Positions 23,497 through 35,021 of a stretch of DNA of 64,000 nucleotides are shown piece after piece; positions within the stretch are counted from its first letter, which is position 1, and every line of letters starts with the position of its first letter. Position numbers and translations under genes: made by a program. A model generated the notes under the pieces. The model was not told the origin of the DNA. It was given only the letters and a program-made list of their open reading frames with translations, and made no database searches. The DNA comes from Dolomedes plantarius (lineage: Eukaryota; Arthropoda; Arachnida; Araneae; Dolomedidae): contig OU015490.1 in the NCBI GenBank assembly GCA_907164885.2, positions 15,359,494-15,423,493 on the forward strand, written 5' to 3'.

Positions 23497-25401
23497 TTAA
23501 ATTTTCCCAAACTTGATTTCTTTAAATTTGGAGTTAACCCTCCTCGTAGCATCGCGCTTAAGCTGAATTTTCGTGGAAACCCTGTCACACGACCCCCTAA
23601 ATTCATCCTGTCTATTAATCTTCGCCCTCGCGAATATTTGCAACTTTCGGTTTTTCATCAGTCTCCCGAAATTGCTAGGCTGCCCCTCTGAGCACCTCGT
23701 ACCCATTTTCATTTTGAATTTAACAGAATGTCTTCCTCCCCTAAATTTCCTCTTGAACTTGCCAAAACCCTGGCGTCCCACCTTTTGTCTATGCCTTACG
23801 CAATTCGGTTTCTTTCTAGACAACGGACCTTTCCCCCTAGTTTTGCTCAAGCCCCAAAACATTTTAAACTTTGCTTTCTTGCACTTTATTCCACTCGCCT
23901 TTTCGCGGCGCTGTTTAGTCCTTATCACTACCGGATGTAATTTCCCTTTGAACTTGTTACAATGGAGTATCCCAATCTTAGGTAACCTCCCTCTCAAAAT
24001 GTTCCTACTCGGAAACGCTGTCCTTCTATTTTCTGCAGGGTTTATCTCTCCCTCAGCTGCATTGTTTAGGTTTCCCCTAAATTCCGTCAAAATCTGACCA
24101 TCCATTTTAGACGAACTTTCGACCCTTTCACGGTCCGTGTTTTCCCGAATGCCATTGTCTAATCCCTGGGGAGCAATTTCTAAACCGTCTCTCGGCTCAA
24201 CTTTTTCGACTACATTCATCAAATCCTGACACGCACTTATAGTCCCTTCCACTTGTAAAGAACCTGATGAATGGACTCTCGGACAAAGGTCCATCCCCCT
24301 GTGTGTGCGGTCAGTTACACAAAACGCGGGATTCAAGTCCTCTAAAACCTCGGCTGACTCAACGAAACTAACTTTTCTCACTTCGAGATCACAAATGTTA
24401 GAGTCGCTTTCAGACAATATTCCTCTTTTATCTAGGCTATTTTCTTCACACAAATCTACATTCATTTTCCCACATGTCTCTACATGCGTGAATTTGCAGA
24501 GCGAGTCATCTATTTCCATTCTATCTGGACTAGTTTCCTCACACAAATCTACATTCATTTTCCCAACTGTCTCTACATTCACGGATTTGCAGAGCGAGTT
24601 ATCTATTTCACTTCGATTTTCTACACCCGAATTTAAGCCTGCTTGCTCAATTACAAAGGTTTCCTTTTTTTCCCGCACTTCTCTCGAACTGCTCAAAGTA
24701 TCTCCGGCAACCAACTGGCTACAGAATTCCTTATTTTTAATTTTGCCTCGAGTACTCGCGCTTCCGAAATTCCCAGCTTCCACCTCGCTGAAATTTCCCA
24801 ACACAATCTCTACATTTTTTTCTCTACCCAGAGATTTAACCTTTTGCTCTAAGCAAATTTTTCCCTCAATTTGACTTTCGACACTCTTCTCAATTTTAGT
24901 GACTCCGGCCTTCCTTATTAAACCTCTACTTTCTCTATAGGAATTTACAGCCTGTAATTTTACCCTCAGGTACTCCAATTCCCTCGCTTTTATAATTCTA
25001 GTTGATTGAACTAAAGCATATTTCGCCTCGCAGTCTAAGTCGTATTCTAGTCTCTCGAAGATTCCTTTATCATGTCTCACAAAGAATTCTTTATTCGACT
25101 CGAAAACCTCGAAAATATTGTCTATTATGGCTTTCTGACTAGCGTCTAAACTTTCTCTCTTTCTTATTAAAGCTAATTCATAGGCCCTATCCATCTGCTT
25201 ATTCTTCTCTTCCCGATCTAATTTAATCTGTTCTAGAATTCCTTCTAGACCCGCCTTGGTCCCTACTTCACTGTAATTTTCCGCTGCCATGATTCGTCGG
25301 ACAATTACTATTTTTTTATCATTTATCGACGCCTCAACGTCCAAATTATCGGCCAAAGCCACAAGAACAATTTTAGTCTGTCTAATTAGAAGAACTTCCA
25401 T
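23497..25401 (-). CDS. 634-aa protein of the LTR element, gag-like candidate
   Basis: A single intact frame starting at ATG 25401; the only long open frame of the element. Residues 1-50 form a leucine/valine-rich start (VALADNLDVEASINDKK) and residues 50-170 are strongly helical and charged (DREEKNKQMDRAYELALIRK), a likely coiled coil. This order recalls the N-terminus of gag proteins of arthropod Ty3-like elements, which is inference only. The middle is acidic and low in order and contains a duplicated block of about 32 residues (EIDNSLCKSVNVETVGKMNV and then EIDDSLCKFTHVETCGKMNV). The last 160 residues are very basic (KFKGKLHPV, KRKFRGGRHSVKFKMK), suiting nucleic-acid binding, yet no CCHC zinc knuckle or DSG protease motif is present. 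Intact coding length next to identical LTRs suggests selection until recently. It could be a gag that lost its capsid core, or an unrelated captured gene. Confidence 0.7.
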   Translation of the reverse strand: MEVLLIRQTKIVLVALADNLDVEASINDKKIVIVRRIMAAENYSEVGTKAGLEGILEQIKLDREEKNKQMDRAYELALIRKRESLDASQKAIIDNIFEVFESNKEFFVRHDKGIFERLEYDLDCEAKYALVQSTRIIKARELEYLRVKLQAVNSYRESRGLIRKAGVTKIEKSVESQIEGKICLEQKVKSLGREKNVEIVLGNFSEVEAGNFGSASTRGKIKNKEFCSQLVAGDTLSSSREVREKKETFVIEQAGLNSGVENRSEIDNSLCKSVNVETVGKMNVDLCEETSPDRMEIDDSLCKFTHVETCGKMNVDLCEENSLDKRGILSESDSNICDLEVRKVSFVESAEVLEDLNPAFCVTDRTHRGMDLCPRVHSSGSLQVEGTISACQDLMNVVEKVEPRDGLEIAPQGLDNGIRENTDRERVESSSKMDGQILTEFRGNLNNAAEGEINPAENRRTAFPSRNILRGRLPKIGILHCNKFKGKLHPVVIRTKQRREKASGIKCKKAKFKMFWGLSKTRGKGPLSRKKPNCVRHRQKVGRQGFGKFKRKFRGGRHSVKFKMKMGTRCSEGQPSNFGRLMKNRKLQIFARAKINRQDEFRGSCDRVSTKIQLKRDATRRVNSKFKEIKFGKI

Positions 25402-26467
25402 TTTCCCAAACTAAAAGATTTACCACAGTATTCACAGAAATCACAATAACTTATTTCTAACCCAATGCCGTACACTCAATACGCTCACAGAAATACACAT
25501 GTAATTTCACATGCCCTACTTAACACAGAAATATAGGACAGGTACTAGATATAACGACACTAAATATTGTCACCTTTGAGCTTTCACTTATACACATAAA
25601 CTGGTACAATTAATCACAAGCAATCCTATCAAATTACATAACAATAGCTAGAACATATATCACAATATATTATCAAACATTTAAAAGAAACACATATGTA
25701 TCACATTATCTTATAGCATAAAACACTCAAATTGCTTATACACTTCTAGAATAACACTAATACAAATATACTATTTCAAATCAGCGTTTTGTCCCACACT
25801 GAGTACTTTCCTGTACACCAAGGCACTGTGCTGTTTCCTACAAACACTCGCACAAATTCAATTCATTAAACACTTTCTATTTAATAAACCCAAAAGAAAA
25901 CACTTTTCTCTTTTTTCCGCACAACACGTGCCCGTGAGATTCCCTGTGGATTTACTCACAAAGTTTTGATTAACCAAAATCTCTTTTAGAAAAAAACTAA
26001 CTACTAATGTCTACTAAGACTACTACATTTACCCGATCTCTATCAGGATTTCACACCTGCTCTTCTCGAACAAATTTTCACTAAACCTTCACTGGTTTAA
26101 CTTTCGGACTTCTCAAAGAAGCGTTGAAATTATCTTTCTAAATCCCCTGAATTATTAGACTAATTCCAACCCCACAATTTACTGCCCCTCGACAATTATC
26201 GCGCAGACCTCTTTGGAAGATTTCAAATGAGCTTACCTTTCCTGCTGTCGCATCCAGCTGTACACGCTGATCGAATTTTCTTGCACAGGTTCCACTTCTT
26301 CTGAACAACTTGCGTCTGGCTACACTTCTCGGCTGCTAGTATTTTCCGCAGGTCCTAGTTGACTGCTTGCATCGGCAGATTCCCTTGGCTATCCTCGCCA
26401 GTTCCGCCACTGCTTCACCTCCTCCGTGGATCCTCACGTATTTCACAAACACATACGTAGAATTCCT
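25402..26467 (-). other. 5' leader of the LTR element
   Basis: About 1.07 kb between primer site and ATG, with no frame longer than about 80 codons. Retroelement leaders of this length usually hold packaging and dimer signals; I cannot locate any from sequence alone. Confidence 0.5.
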
Positions 26468-26479
26468 CCGCTGCCACCA
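26468..26479 (-). promoter_or_regulatory. Primer binding site, tRNA-Leu type
   Basis: On the minus strand TGGTGGCAGCGG begins 2 nt after the 5' LTR. It is the exact complement of CCGCTGCCACCA, the 3' end including CCA of the animal tRNA-Leu (AAG/IAG type) whose T-stem side ends in CCACCGCTGCCA. Twelve bases match; the next three (AGG against TGG) match at two. Confidence 0.8.
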
Positions 26480-26481
26480 GC

Positions 26482-27095
26482 TATCATATACTGGGTGCAA
26501 TTCGTCTTCACTGCCCAGTCTATTTCGATAGCGCGCCGAACTATGGCTAATTCCTAGCCACCCGGTTTCCTCAGAAATCACCGAGAATACGCTGGATTAA
26601 GGAACGTGAAACAAGCACCTTTATTCTTTAGCGTATTTACATAATTACATTAACTCCATATGAGTTTTGCACCTCCAGTGCATGCATGGCCTCCAGCCAA
26701 ATCAATTAATTCACCTCTGTAAGGCTCTCCGCCAAACAAATCACAGTCGCCTCCACGTGGCTTCTCTGCACACGTACAACGCTGGTCCGAGACAAAATCG
26801 ACCTCCACGCCGGACCCCTGTCTCTCTCCGTCTGTCCTGTCACGACGCTAGCTTGCTCTCTCCTGCCCAGACGAACACCAGTCCAAAACCGGTTCCCCTG
26901 CATACATCCGGAAACACGTCCAGCAAACCATTTGCACATCCGGTCCTGGTTGTCATCTGTTTACCAGAGAGCTGGCACGCCTCTTGACTGATTACCTGGA
27001 CTTGCCTCTGGTAAACAGTCAAAACTGAAAAGAAACTTCACCAAATTTTATATATAATATACCGGGGGTTAAGCAGAGGGCCCGCCGCCATCACA
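26482..27095 (-). repeat. 5' LTR of the retrotransposon
   Basis: Same sequence as 21354-21967 at an offset of 5128. In the element's sense this is the upstream LTR, with the TATA-like word at 27049-27061 and AATAAA at 26620-26625. Confidence 0.85.
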
Positions 27096-27331
27096 CTATA
27101 GGTACGTTGAATAAAACTTCATATCATACTTAATATCGATATTATTTATTGATAAAATTAAATTGTAAAGCGTCCATAAAATTAAATCATGACAATGACA
27201 GACAAACACTAATATGAACAATGGCTTTGCATCTCCTTGGAAAGTTTGGGTAAGTCAAGTTTGTATGTTGCTTTTTATTTTAGGCACGATTCGAGGTTCT
27301 CATCAATAAGATGACTTCTCAATTTACTCTT

Positions 27332-27501
27332 TTTTTATTTATAAATAAGGCAGTCCTTGTGCACCACAAAGTACAGCACAAGGCTTACAGAGGTAAGTAC
27401 AACAAAAAAAAACAACAAAGAAACAACAACAAAAAAACAAAGAAAAAGCAAACAAACTAATTACAAATAAGACTAATTAAAAACAGAAGTAGCAAAGTCA
27501 A
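27332..27501. mobile_element. Retroposed insert with 13-bp target duplication
   Basis: TCAATTTACTCTT occurs at 27319-27331 and again at 27502-27514, bracketing 170 bp that interrupt the hAT dimerisation region; the protein reading continues across if the insert and one repeat are left out. The insert starts with a T-rich stretch, contains GCAGTCCTTGTGCACCAC, and finishes with an A/C-rich run of AACAACAAA words, like a SINE tail. No tRNA-like promoter boxes are visible, so it may be a 5'-truncated SINE or processed RNA copy. Confidence 0.65.
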
Positions 27502-27812
27502 TCAATTTACTCTTGATAAGGTTCATTCTTGAAAATGATTGTTCATATGAATATGTAGACCCGAATAAGAAAGAACAGCAAACACTAGTTTTTCCAGCTG
27601 ATTATATGAGTCAGCAATACTATTCCCTGGTATTAAAAATCATATCTTCCTTCTCCAGGTCTTTCAAAATAGACCACTTGTGCTGTGACACATTTGTTTA
27701 TCTCCAATATTTCTATATCAGCACAAAGGCGCTCAAATTTCGAACTCCACATTTCTTTGTTTTCTAAATCCAGTAATTGCATTTCAAAGTTTCTAATGTC
27801 AATATCAAAGGG

Positions 27813-27989
27813 TTTGGTTTGGTCTTGGAGTGCTACGTCATTTTTTGCTACACGAGGTCTAATTAGACCGGGACATACCGCTTAAAGCCGATTCCGAACG
27901 GCTACAAACATCCATGCCGGTGGTGGGACTCGAACCCACAGACTCTGGTACCGAAGGCCAGCACCGTAGCCATTCGGCCATCGCCCGGC
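27813..27989 (-). mobile_element. tRNA-derived SINE in the hAT transposase
   Basis: Bracketed by TCAATATCAAAGGG (27799-27812) and TCAATATTAAAGGG (27990-28003), a 14-bp duplication with one mismatch. On the minus strand it starts with a tRNA-like head: GATGGCCGAATGGCTACGG fits an RNA polymerase III A box and GGGTTCGAGTCCC fits a B box exactly, about 35 nt apart. The T-stem pairs (GTGGG with CCCAC) and the acceptor ends pair only partly (GCCGG with CCGGC). The remaining 90 bp is a non-tRNA body. It is not a functional tRNA gene because the anticodon loop lacks the invariant T before a sensible anticodon. Confidence 0.75.
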
Positions 27990-29331
27990 TCAATATTAAA
28001 GGGAGGCAAATTTAATAATGTTACAGTAGCATTAAGAGGCTTTTTAACAGAAGCTAACGTCGCTTTGCTGTTTCTGACTTCCTGAAACCTGTCGAGAAAA
28101 GCTTTTCTAATATTTAAAAGTGTTGATTTGAAATAGAAAATGTCAATATCAAAATTATTTTCTTGGCGATGTTTCAACAGGCTTGGAAAGTGAATATAAG
28201 TTTCTTTATCAAAATATTGAGTAAAAAGAGATAATTTGGTTTTGAATGAAATAAATTCTAACATCGAAAAAATTGCGCATCCTTTCCCCTCTTGTTTACG
28301 ATTAAGCTGATTTAGATGAGACGTAACGTCTCCCATGAAATAAAATTTCTGGATCCACTGATCGTTCGTTAGTTCTGGATAGTAAACACCCGTCTCAAGG
28401 AGAAAAGCTTTAATTTCTGTTTTTTAAGAAAGAGAAACGTTTCAAAACGTTTCCTCTTGAAAACGTACCTTGTCATGCAGCAGAAGATCTGCGTACTCAC
28501 TCTCCATTTCAACTAAAAATTCTTTAAATTGGCGATGATTAAGACCTTCAGCTATAATGGAGTTGATAATCTTAATCACCAATTTCATAACTTTGCAAAT
28601 TTCTTCTGAAAATATCTGCGAACAAAGCACATCTAGATGAATATTGCAATGGTAATGGACTCATTGTAAGTACCTCGTGATTTTTCTCTCAAAATAGCAA
28701 CAAACCCGTTTCTTACGCCAGTCATACTTTTCGCCCCATCTGTTGAAATTGAGACAATTTTATCGAGTAGAATATGAATTTTTTCAATGCACTCAATTAC
28801 AGCATTTGCTATATTCTCTCCACGTGTTTGACCTTTGAGTGACAATAATTCTAAATGTTCTTCTTTAGAACCTGTAGATAAAATAAATCGTACAAAAAGT
28901 GAAACTAGCGATGTATCATTTATGTCACAAGACTCGTCAACTGCTATTGATAAAGCTAAAACCAATTTAAGATCTTCGACTTGATGGTTGGTTATATTCG
29001 AAGACCATTTTGACTAGTCTAGTGTTTTCTATCGGGAGACGCTCTCGGAAGTAATACATTGTAAAACACGATGCAAAGATACGACTTGACGATACGCGTT
29101 GACATTTAATCTTTCTGGAAATGTTTTCTTATTAAGTCGCTTCAGTGCACGCGCCTAAAGATAAAGACACATAAACACCAAGTATGCAAAAATATAAATA
29201 AGAAAACCAGTGATCACGAAGTTTCAATCGCACTGTACGTGCGCGCCCGCACGTGGTATTTTGTGGAAGAGCCACACTCAAGGGGCCAAAGAGCCACATG
29301 TGGCTCATGAGCCACGATTTGCCGACCACTG

Positions 29332-29790
29332 CCCTACTGCAATGCTTACTGCAATGATACAAGAAGTGTGTTCTAAATGGGTTGAACTGCAAAATTTTGA
29401 TGAAATGTATCCCTAACAAGTCTCTAGCAAGCCAAAATGTGAACTTTGAAAACATAGTCCATGGGCCTGGAAATAAGGGATGAAGTCATCGAAGAGTTCA
29501 TGGTAAAACACAGAGACGAGCTCAGCATTGAGGAGCTTCAGGAACTTCAAATGGTGCAGCAGCAGATAGTGACTGGGGGAACTTTCTTCAAGTGGGAAAT
29601 GCCGTACTGCAATGCCCTACTGCAATGCTACAAGAAGTGTGTTCTAAATGGGTTGAACTACAAAATTTTGTTGAAATGTATCCCTAACAAGTCTCTAGCA
29701 AGCCAAAATGTGATCTTTGAAAACATAGTCCATGGGGCTGGAAATCAGGGATGAAGTCATCGAAGAGTTCATGGTAAAACAAAGAGAAAA
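29332..29790 (+). repeat. Tandem Tigger C-terminal units, right side of the hAT
   Basis: The tandem array cut by the hAT continues here: one unit of about 271 bp starts at the CATAGTCCATGG at 29453 and the next at 29724, the latter ending near 29790. Each unit repeats the coding fragment EIRDEVIEEFMVKHRDELS and the word AAGAAGTGTGTTCTAAATGG. Together with 20737-20958 there are two full units and a partial one. No function is expected. Confidence 0.7.
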
Positions 29791-30060
29791 TATAAAGTTC
29801 GAGCGCCTCTTGTTTTATTGGAAGGGAACTCCAGGGCATTTTCAGGCAAAAACCTTCTCGCCATAATCCCATTAGGTCATCAACTCCTTTCAGTGCAGGT
29901 TCAGTGAAGTTATACTTTTTTTTTTTATCTAATTATTGTTTTTTATTTACGCTTCTGTAAATTTGAGAGTTTTGCATCAAAAGAACATATCCACCCATTC
30001 ATAAATTGCCAGGTAAAATAAGAATTTTATAGAGGAATTTTAAGGAATTAATTATATATA
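29791..30060. other. No gene recognised
   Basis: AT-rich spacer ending in a short TA run at the pogo element border. Confidence 0.5.
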
Positions 30061-32296
30061 CAGTTGGTTCTCTGTTTAACGACGCTCTACTTAACGACGA
30101 TCTCTATTTAAAGACGATATTTCCCGGTCCCGGTCCCTCCGACGTAAAAAAGTTCTATTTAACGACGATTTTGTTTCTATTTAACGACGATTTTTTCTTA
30201 AATGATAAACTTTTTCTTCAACATTTTATTTACAGGAGGGTTACTTTCTGTGGGGGAGTTTGGTTTCAATAACAGACCCAGAATTTCCTTTATGTTTGTT
30301 GCAATCATAGACTTGTTGCAGTGGAAAAAACCGGGGGAGGGGGGGATTACTGTTTCTCGGAAGATCGAACATTCTTCCTTGGTGGATCGAATTTCTTAGT
30401 ACGGGTGTGGAATCACTCTATTGTACCTACCATGTTCTCATGTGATTTACGAACTGTCCAAAAGCACCCCTCTCTCACTCCTTCTGGGAAGTACGTGTTC
30501 ATGTTTAGAGAATTCATGGTTGTGTGTAGGAGCTCATTCTAGTACGAATACGAGGTGAGCAGAGCAAAATGGCATCAAAGCGAAAGCATCTTACGCTACA
30601 CGAAAAAGTGAAAATTATTGAAAACTGGGAAGAAAGTGTTGGAATAACAAAAGTCCAATTCGAAAGATAATTTCAGCTACCCGAGTCTACTCTCAAAGGC
30701 ATTTTAGCAAGAAAAGAGAAAATTCTTGAAGAAGCACAAAAATTTGGTTTGGGATCCAAATCCAAAAGGCAGAAAATTCAATGTGGCCGATCAGAAGAGT
30801 TTGAGAAGGCAGTCCTGCAATGGTTTCATCAAGCAAGAACATCTAACATTCCAATTTCCGGAGTGATATTTAAAGAAAATGCTATTATTCTGGAAGAAAA
30901 GTTTGGAATGCAAAATTTTCAGGCTTCGGCTGGTTGGCTAACAAAGTTCAAAGAAAGATACGGGCTTGAATTTAAAAGCATATCTGGCGAAAGTGGCTCC
31001 GTAGATGAAAAAATAGTGGATGAATTTAAAATAGTGCTGAAGGGGATATTAGATGGATATGATGAGAAGAACATATTCAATGCAGATGAGACGGGCCTAT
31101 TCTACAATATGGTGCCTAATAAAACTTTAACGTGTATGGGCTAAAAGTGTTTTGGAGGTAAACACAGTAAGGAACGATTGACTGTTTTACTGTGCACTAA
31201 TTCGGATGGATCTGAGAAATTTCCACCACTAGTTATAGGCAAATCAAAGCAACCAAGGTGTTTTAAGAATATCACCAGGAAACCTTGTGAGTACCGCAAT
31301 AACAATAAAGCGTGGATGACATCACAAATTTTTATTGACTGGATTAGAAAATTTGATGCAAAAATGCATCGAGAAAAGTGAAAAGTTTTACTTTTAATCG
31401 ACCGATGCACATACTCCAAATATCCCTGGACTTACAAATTTGACTATCCATTTCTTACCAGCTAATTGCACTAGCAAGTTGCAGCCATTATACCTGGGTA
31501 TCATTCGCAGTGTGAAAGCATACTGCAAAAAGTCTTTAATTTGGAAATTAATAAAGAATTCGGCTGACAGTATAAAAATTAGAAAATTTACAATGTTGGA
31601 AGCAATGCACATGACAACATCAGCATGGAAAGAAGTTTCTTCATCCACAATAAAAAACTGCTTTCGCGTTGCTGGAATTCACAAAGAACTTGTAGTGGAA
31701 TTGCAAAGTACGGATGTAGAAATCAACGAAGATGACATTACCCCTGAAGAATGGAGAAGTCTTGTTGAAGATGAGGATGTTTCAATTCAAGATTTCTACA
31801 ATTGTGATAAATATGTTTTAACAACAGATTTCAGAAATGTGGAACAAATTTATGAAGATATTGTAAACGAAAACACAGTGTCAGACGATGAAGGTGAAGT
31901 TGAAGACACGGAAAACAAGACACTGCCACAGTCTTACACAAATGCAATTTCTGCTCTAGATGTTCTCCGACGCTATATTACATCGAAAATGGAAGGTGAC
32001 TCATTTAACATTTTAGAAAATCTGGAAAAGAGAATAACGAAAACAAGGCGAATGAAGCAATTAACACTTTTTGAATTTTTTAAAACGTAATTTATTGTAT
32101 TGTTTGTACTCTTTTTTTCAGTGTATTTAAAATAACTTTTTGTGAATAAAATAATGATGATAATAAAAATAACATTTTTAAACACGCTAATATATTAAGA
32201 AATATATTGACAGTCCTAAGCCTATAAAGTGTGAAGGGAAATGTTATTTTTTCACAAATTCTGTTTAAGGACGATCTCTACTTAAGGACGATCGGT
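30061..32296 (+). mobile_element. Tigger (pogo-superfamily) transposon, decayed
   Basis: Starts with CAGTTGGTTCTCTGTTTAAC directly after TA, with the subterminal word TTAACGACGA repeated four times (30078-30190). A full-length but broken transposase lies at 30569-32090. Towards the right edge the words CTGTTTAAGGACGATCTCTA and CTTAAGGACGATCGG (32262-32296) appear in the same orientation as the left end rather than inverted, so the true right terminus is lost or rearranged. Confidence 0.75.
30569..32090 (+). pseudogene. Tigger-like transposase
   Basis: ATG at 30569. Domains in order: CENP-B-type N-terminal helix-turn-helix (KRKHLTLHEKVKIIENWEES, then a TAA at 30668), second DNA-binding domain (AGWLTKFKERYGLEF), and the DDE_1 catalytic region starting IFNADETGLFY with the first Asp. 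A stop follows at 31142 and another at 31379; the second Asp is kept in LLLIDRCTY. A frameshift falls near 31405, and at the third acid position the motif reads SKLQPLYLGIIRSV, where the family has Asp, so the catalytic triad is broken as well. The acidic tail runs to TAA at 32088-32090. Its length of about 500 codons is normal for Tigger. Confidence 0.85.
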
Positions 32297-34658
<2,362 letters not shown>

Positions 34659-35021
34659 CTGTTTACCATGTTTTTATTAACTCGCTTTCTTGTTTGTGTG
34701 TGTGTTTGTCCAGTACAAATCTTGCAATCGATTTTTAACTAACTTCCCGACTAGCTAGACATTTGAAACTTTTAGAATAGCTCTGAACTCGATGACGATG
34801 CATTATTTTCCTACTTTTAGCCATCTTTAAGCAGGATTGAATTCATTTTCAGTTAATTTTGTTTTGTAGACTGGTGCAGTCATCTATCGGCTGGGACGGG
34901 AACGAAAAGTCAAACGCAAGTTAACTTCCAATTAACACCATTTTCTTTCAAGTGGATGGGATAATTCATCAAAACAATTTTAAAAAAGTATTTATTAATA
35001 CATAGAATTGTCAAGTTTATA

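Larger units (their letters stand above)
21354..27095 (-). mobile_element. Complete LTR retrotransposon without recognisable pol
   Basis: Two 614-bp direct repeats (21354-21967 and 26482-27095) that look identical base for base bound a 4.5-kb interior. CTAT stands on both outer sides (21350-21353 and 27096-27099), a 4-bp target duplication. Read on the minus strand, the 5' LTR is followed after 2 nt by a primer binding site, then a leader of about 1.07 kb, one intact 634-codon frame, about 1.5 kb with no long frame, a polypurine tract and the 3' LTR. No protease, reverse transcriptase, RNase H or integrase motif was found in the interior. Identical LTRs mean recent insertion. It therefore looks like a non-autonomous family mobilised by proteins of another element; a deletion derivative of a Ty3-like element is the other reading. 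Confidence 0.85.
27284..29135 (-). pseudogene. hAT transposase (ZBED/GTF2IRD2-like), disrupted
   Basis: Reading from 29135 downwards: LNKKTFPERLNVNAYRQVV, then [20 protein letters not shown] with the first catalytic Asp, [20 protein letters not shown] with the second, EGLNHRQFKEFLVEMESEYA, DVTSHLNQLNRKQEGKG, FDIDIRNFEMQLLDLENKE and finally GSTYSYEQSFSRMNLIKSKL and SKLRSHLIDENLESCLK, the dimerisation region, ending with TAA at 27286. This is the order in hAT transposases related to the domesticated GTF2IRD2/EPM2AIP1-type proteins. Frameshifts at 28440 and 28630, stops near 29010-29030, the SINE at 27813-27989 and the insert at 27332-27501 inactivate it. The N-terminal BED finger is missing. 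Confidence 0.8.
20959..29331 (-). mobile_element. hAT transposon carrying nested insertions
   Basis: The left end CAGTGGTCGGCAAACTCA and right end ATTTGCCGACCACTG are inverted repeats. CCCTACTG lies on both sides (20951-20958 and 29332-29339), a perfect 8-bp target duplication. The span of 8.4 kb shrinks to about 2.25 kb when the LTR retrotransposon (21354-27095), the SINE (27813-27989) and the short retroposed insert (27332-27501) with their duplications are removed, a reasonable size for an hAT element. Its transposase is on the minus strand (27284-29135) and broken. The host site is a tandemly repeated Tigger fragment. Confidence 0.85.

Noticed and set aside
23573..24097. Plus-strand open frames of 174 and 189 codons at 23573-24874
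   Set aside because: They are antisense to the 634-aa gene and rich in Ser/Leu/Phe as expected for a mirror of its charged codons; no motif.
27914..27989. Possible tRNA gene on the minus strand
   Set aside because: B box and T-stem are good, but the acceptor stem pairs at only five of seven positions and the anticodon loop is not canonical; the 14-bp duplication shows it is the head of a SINE.
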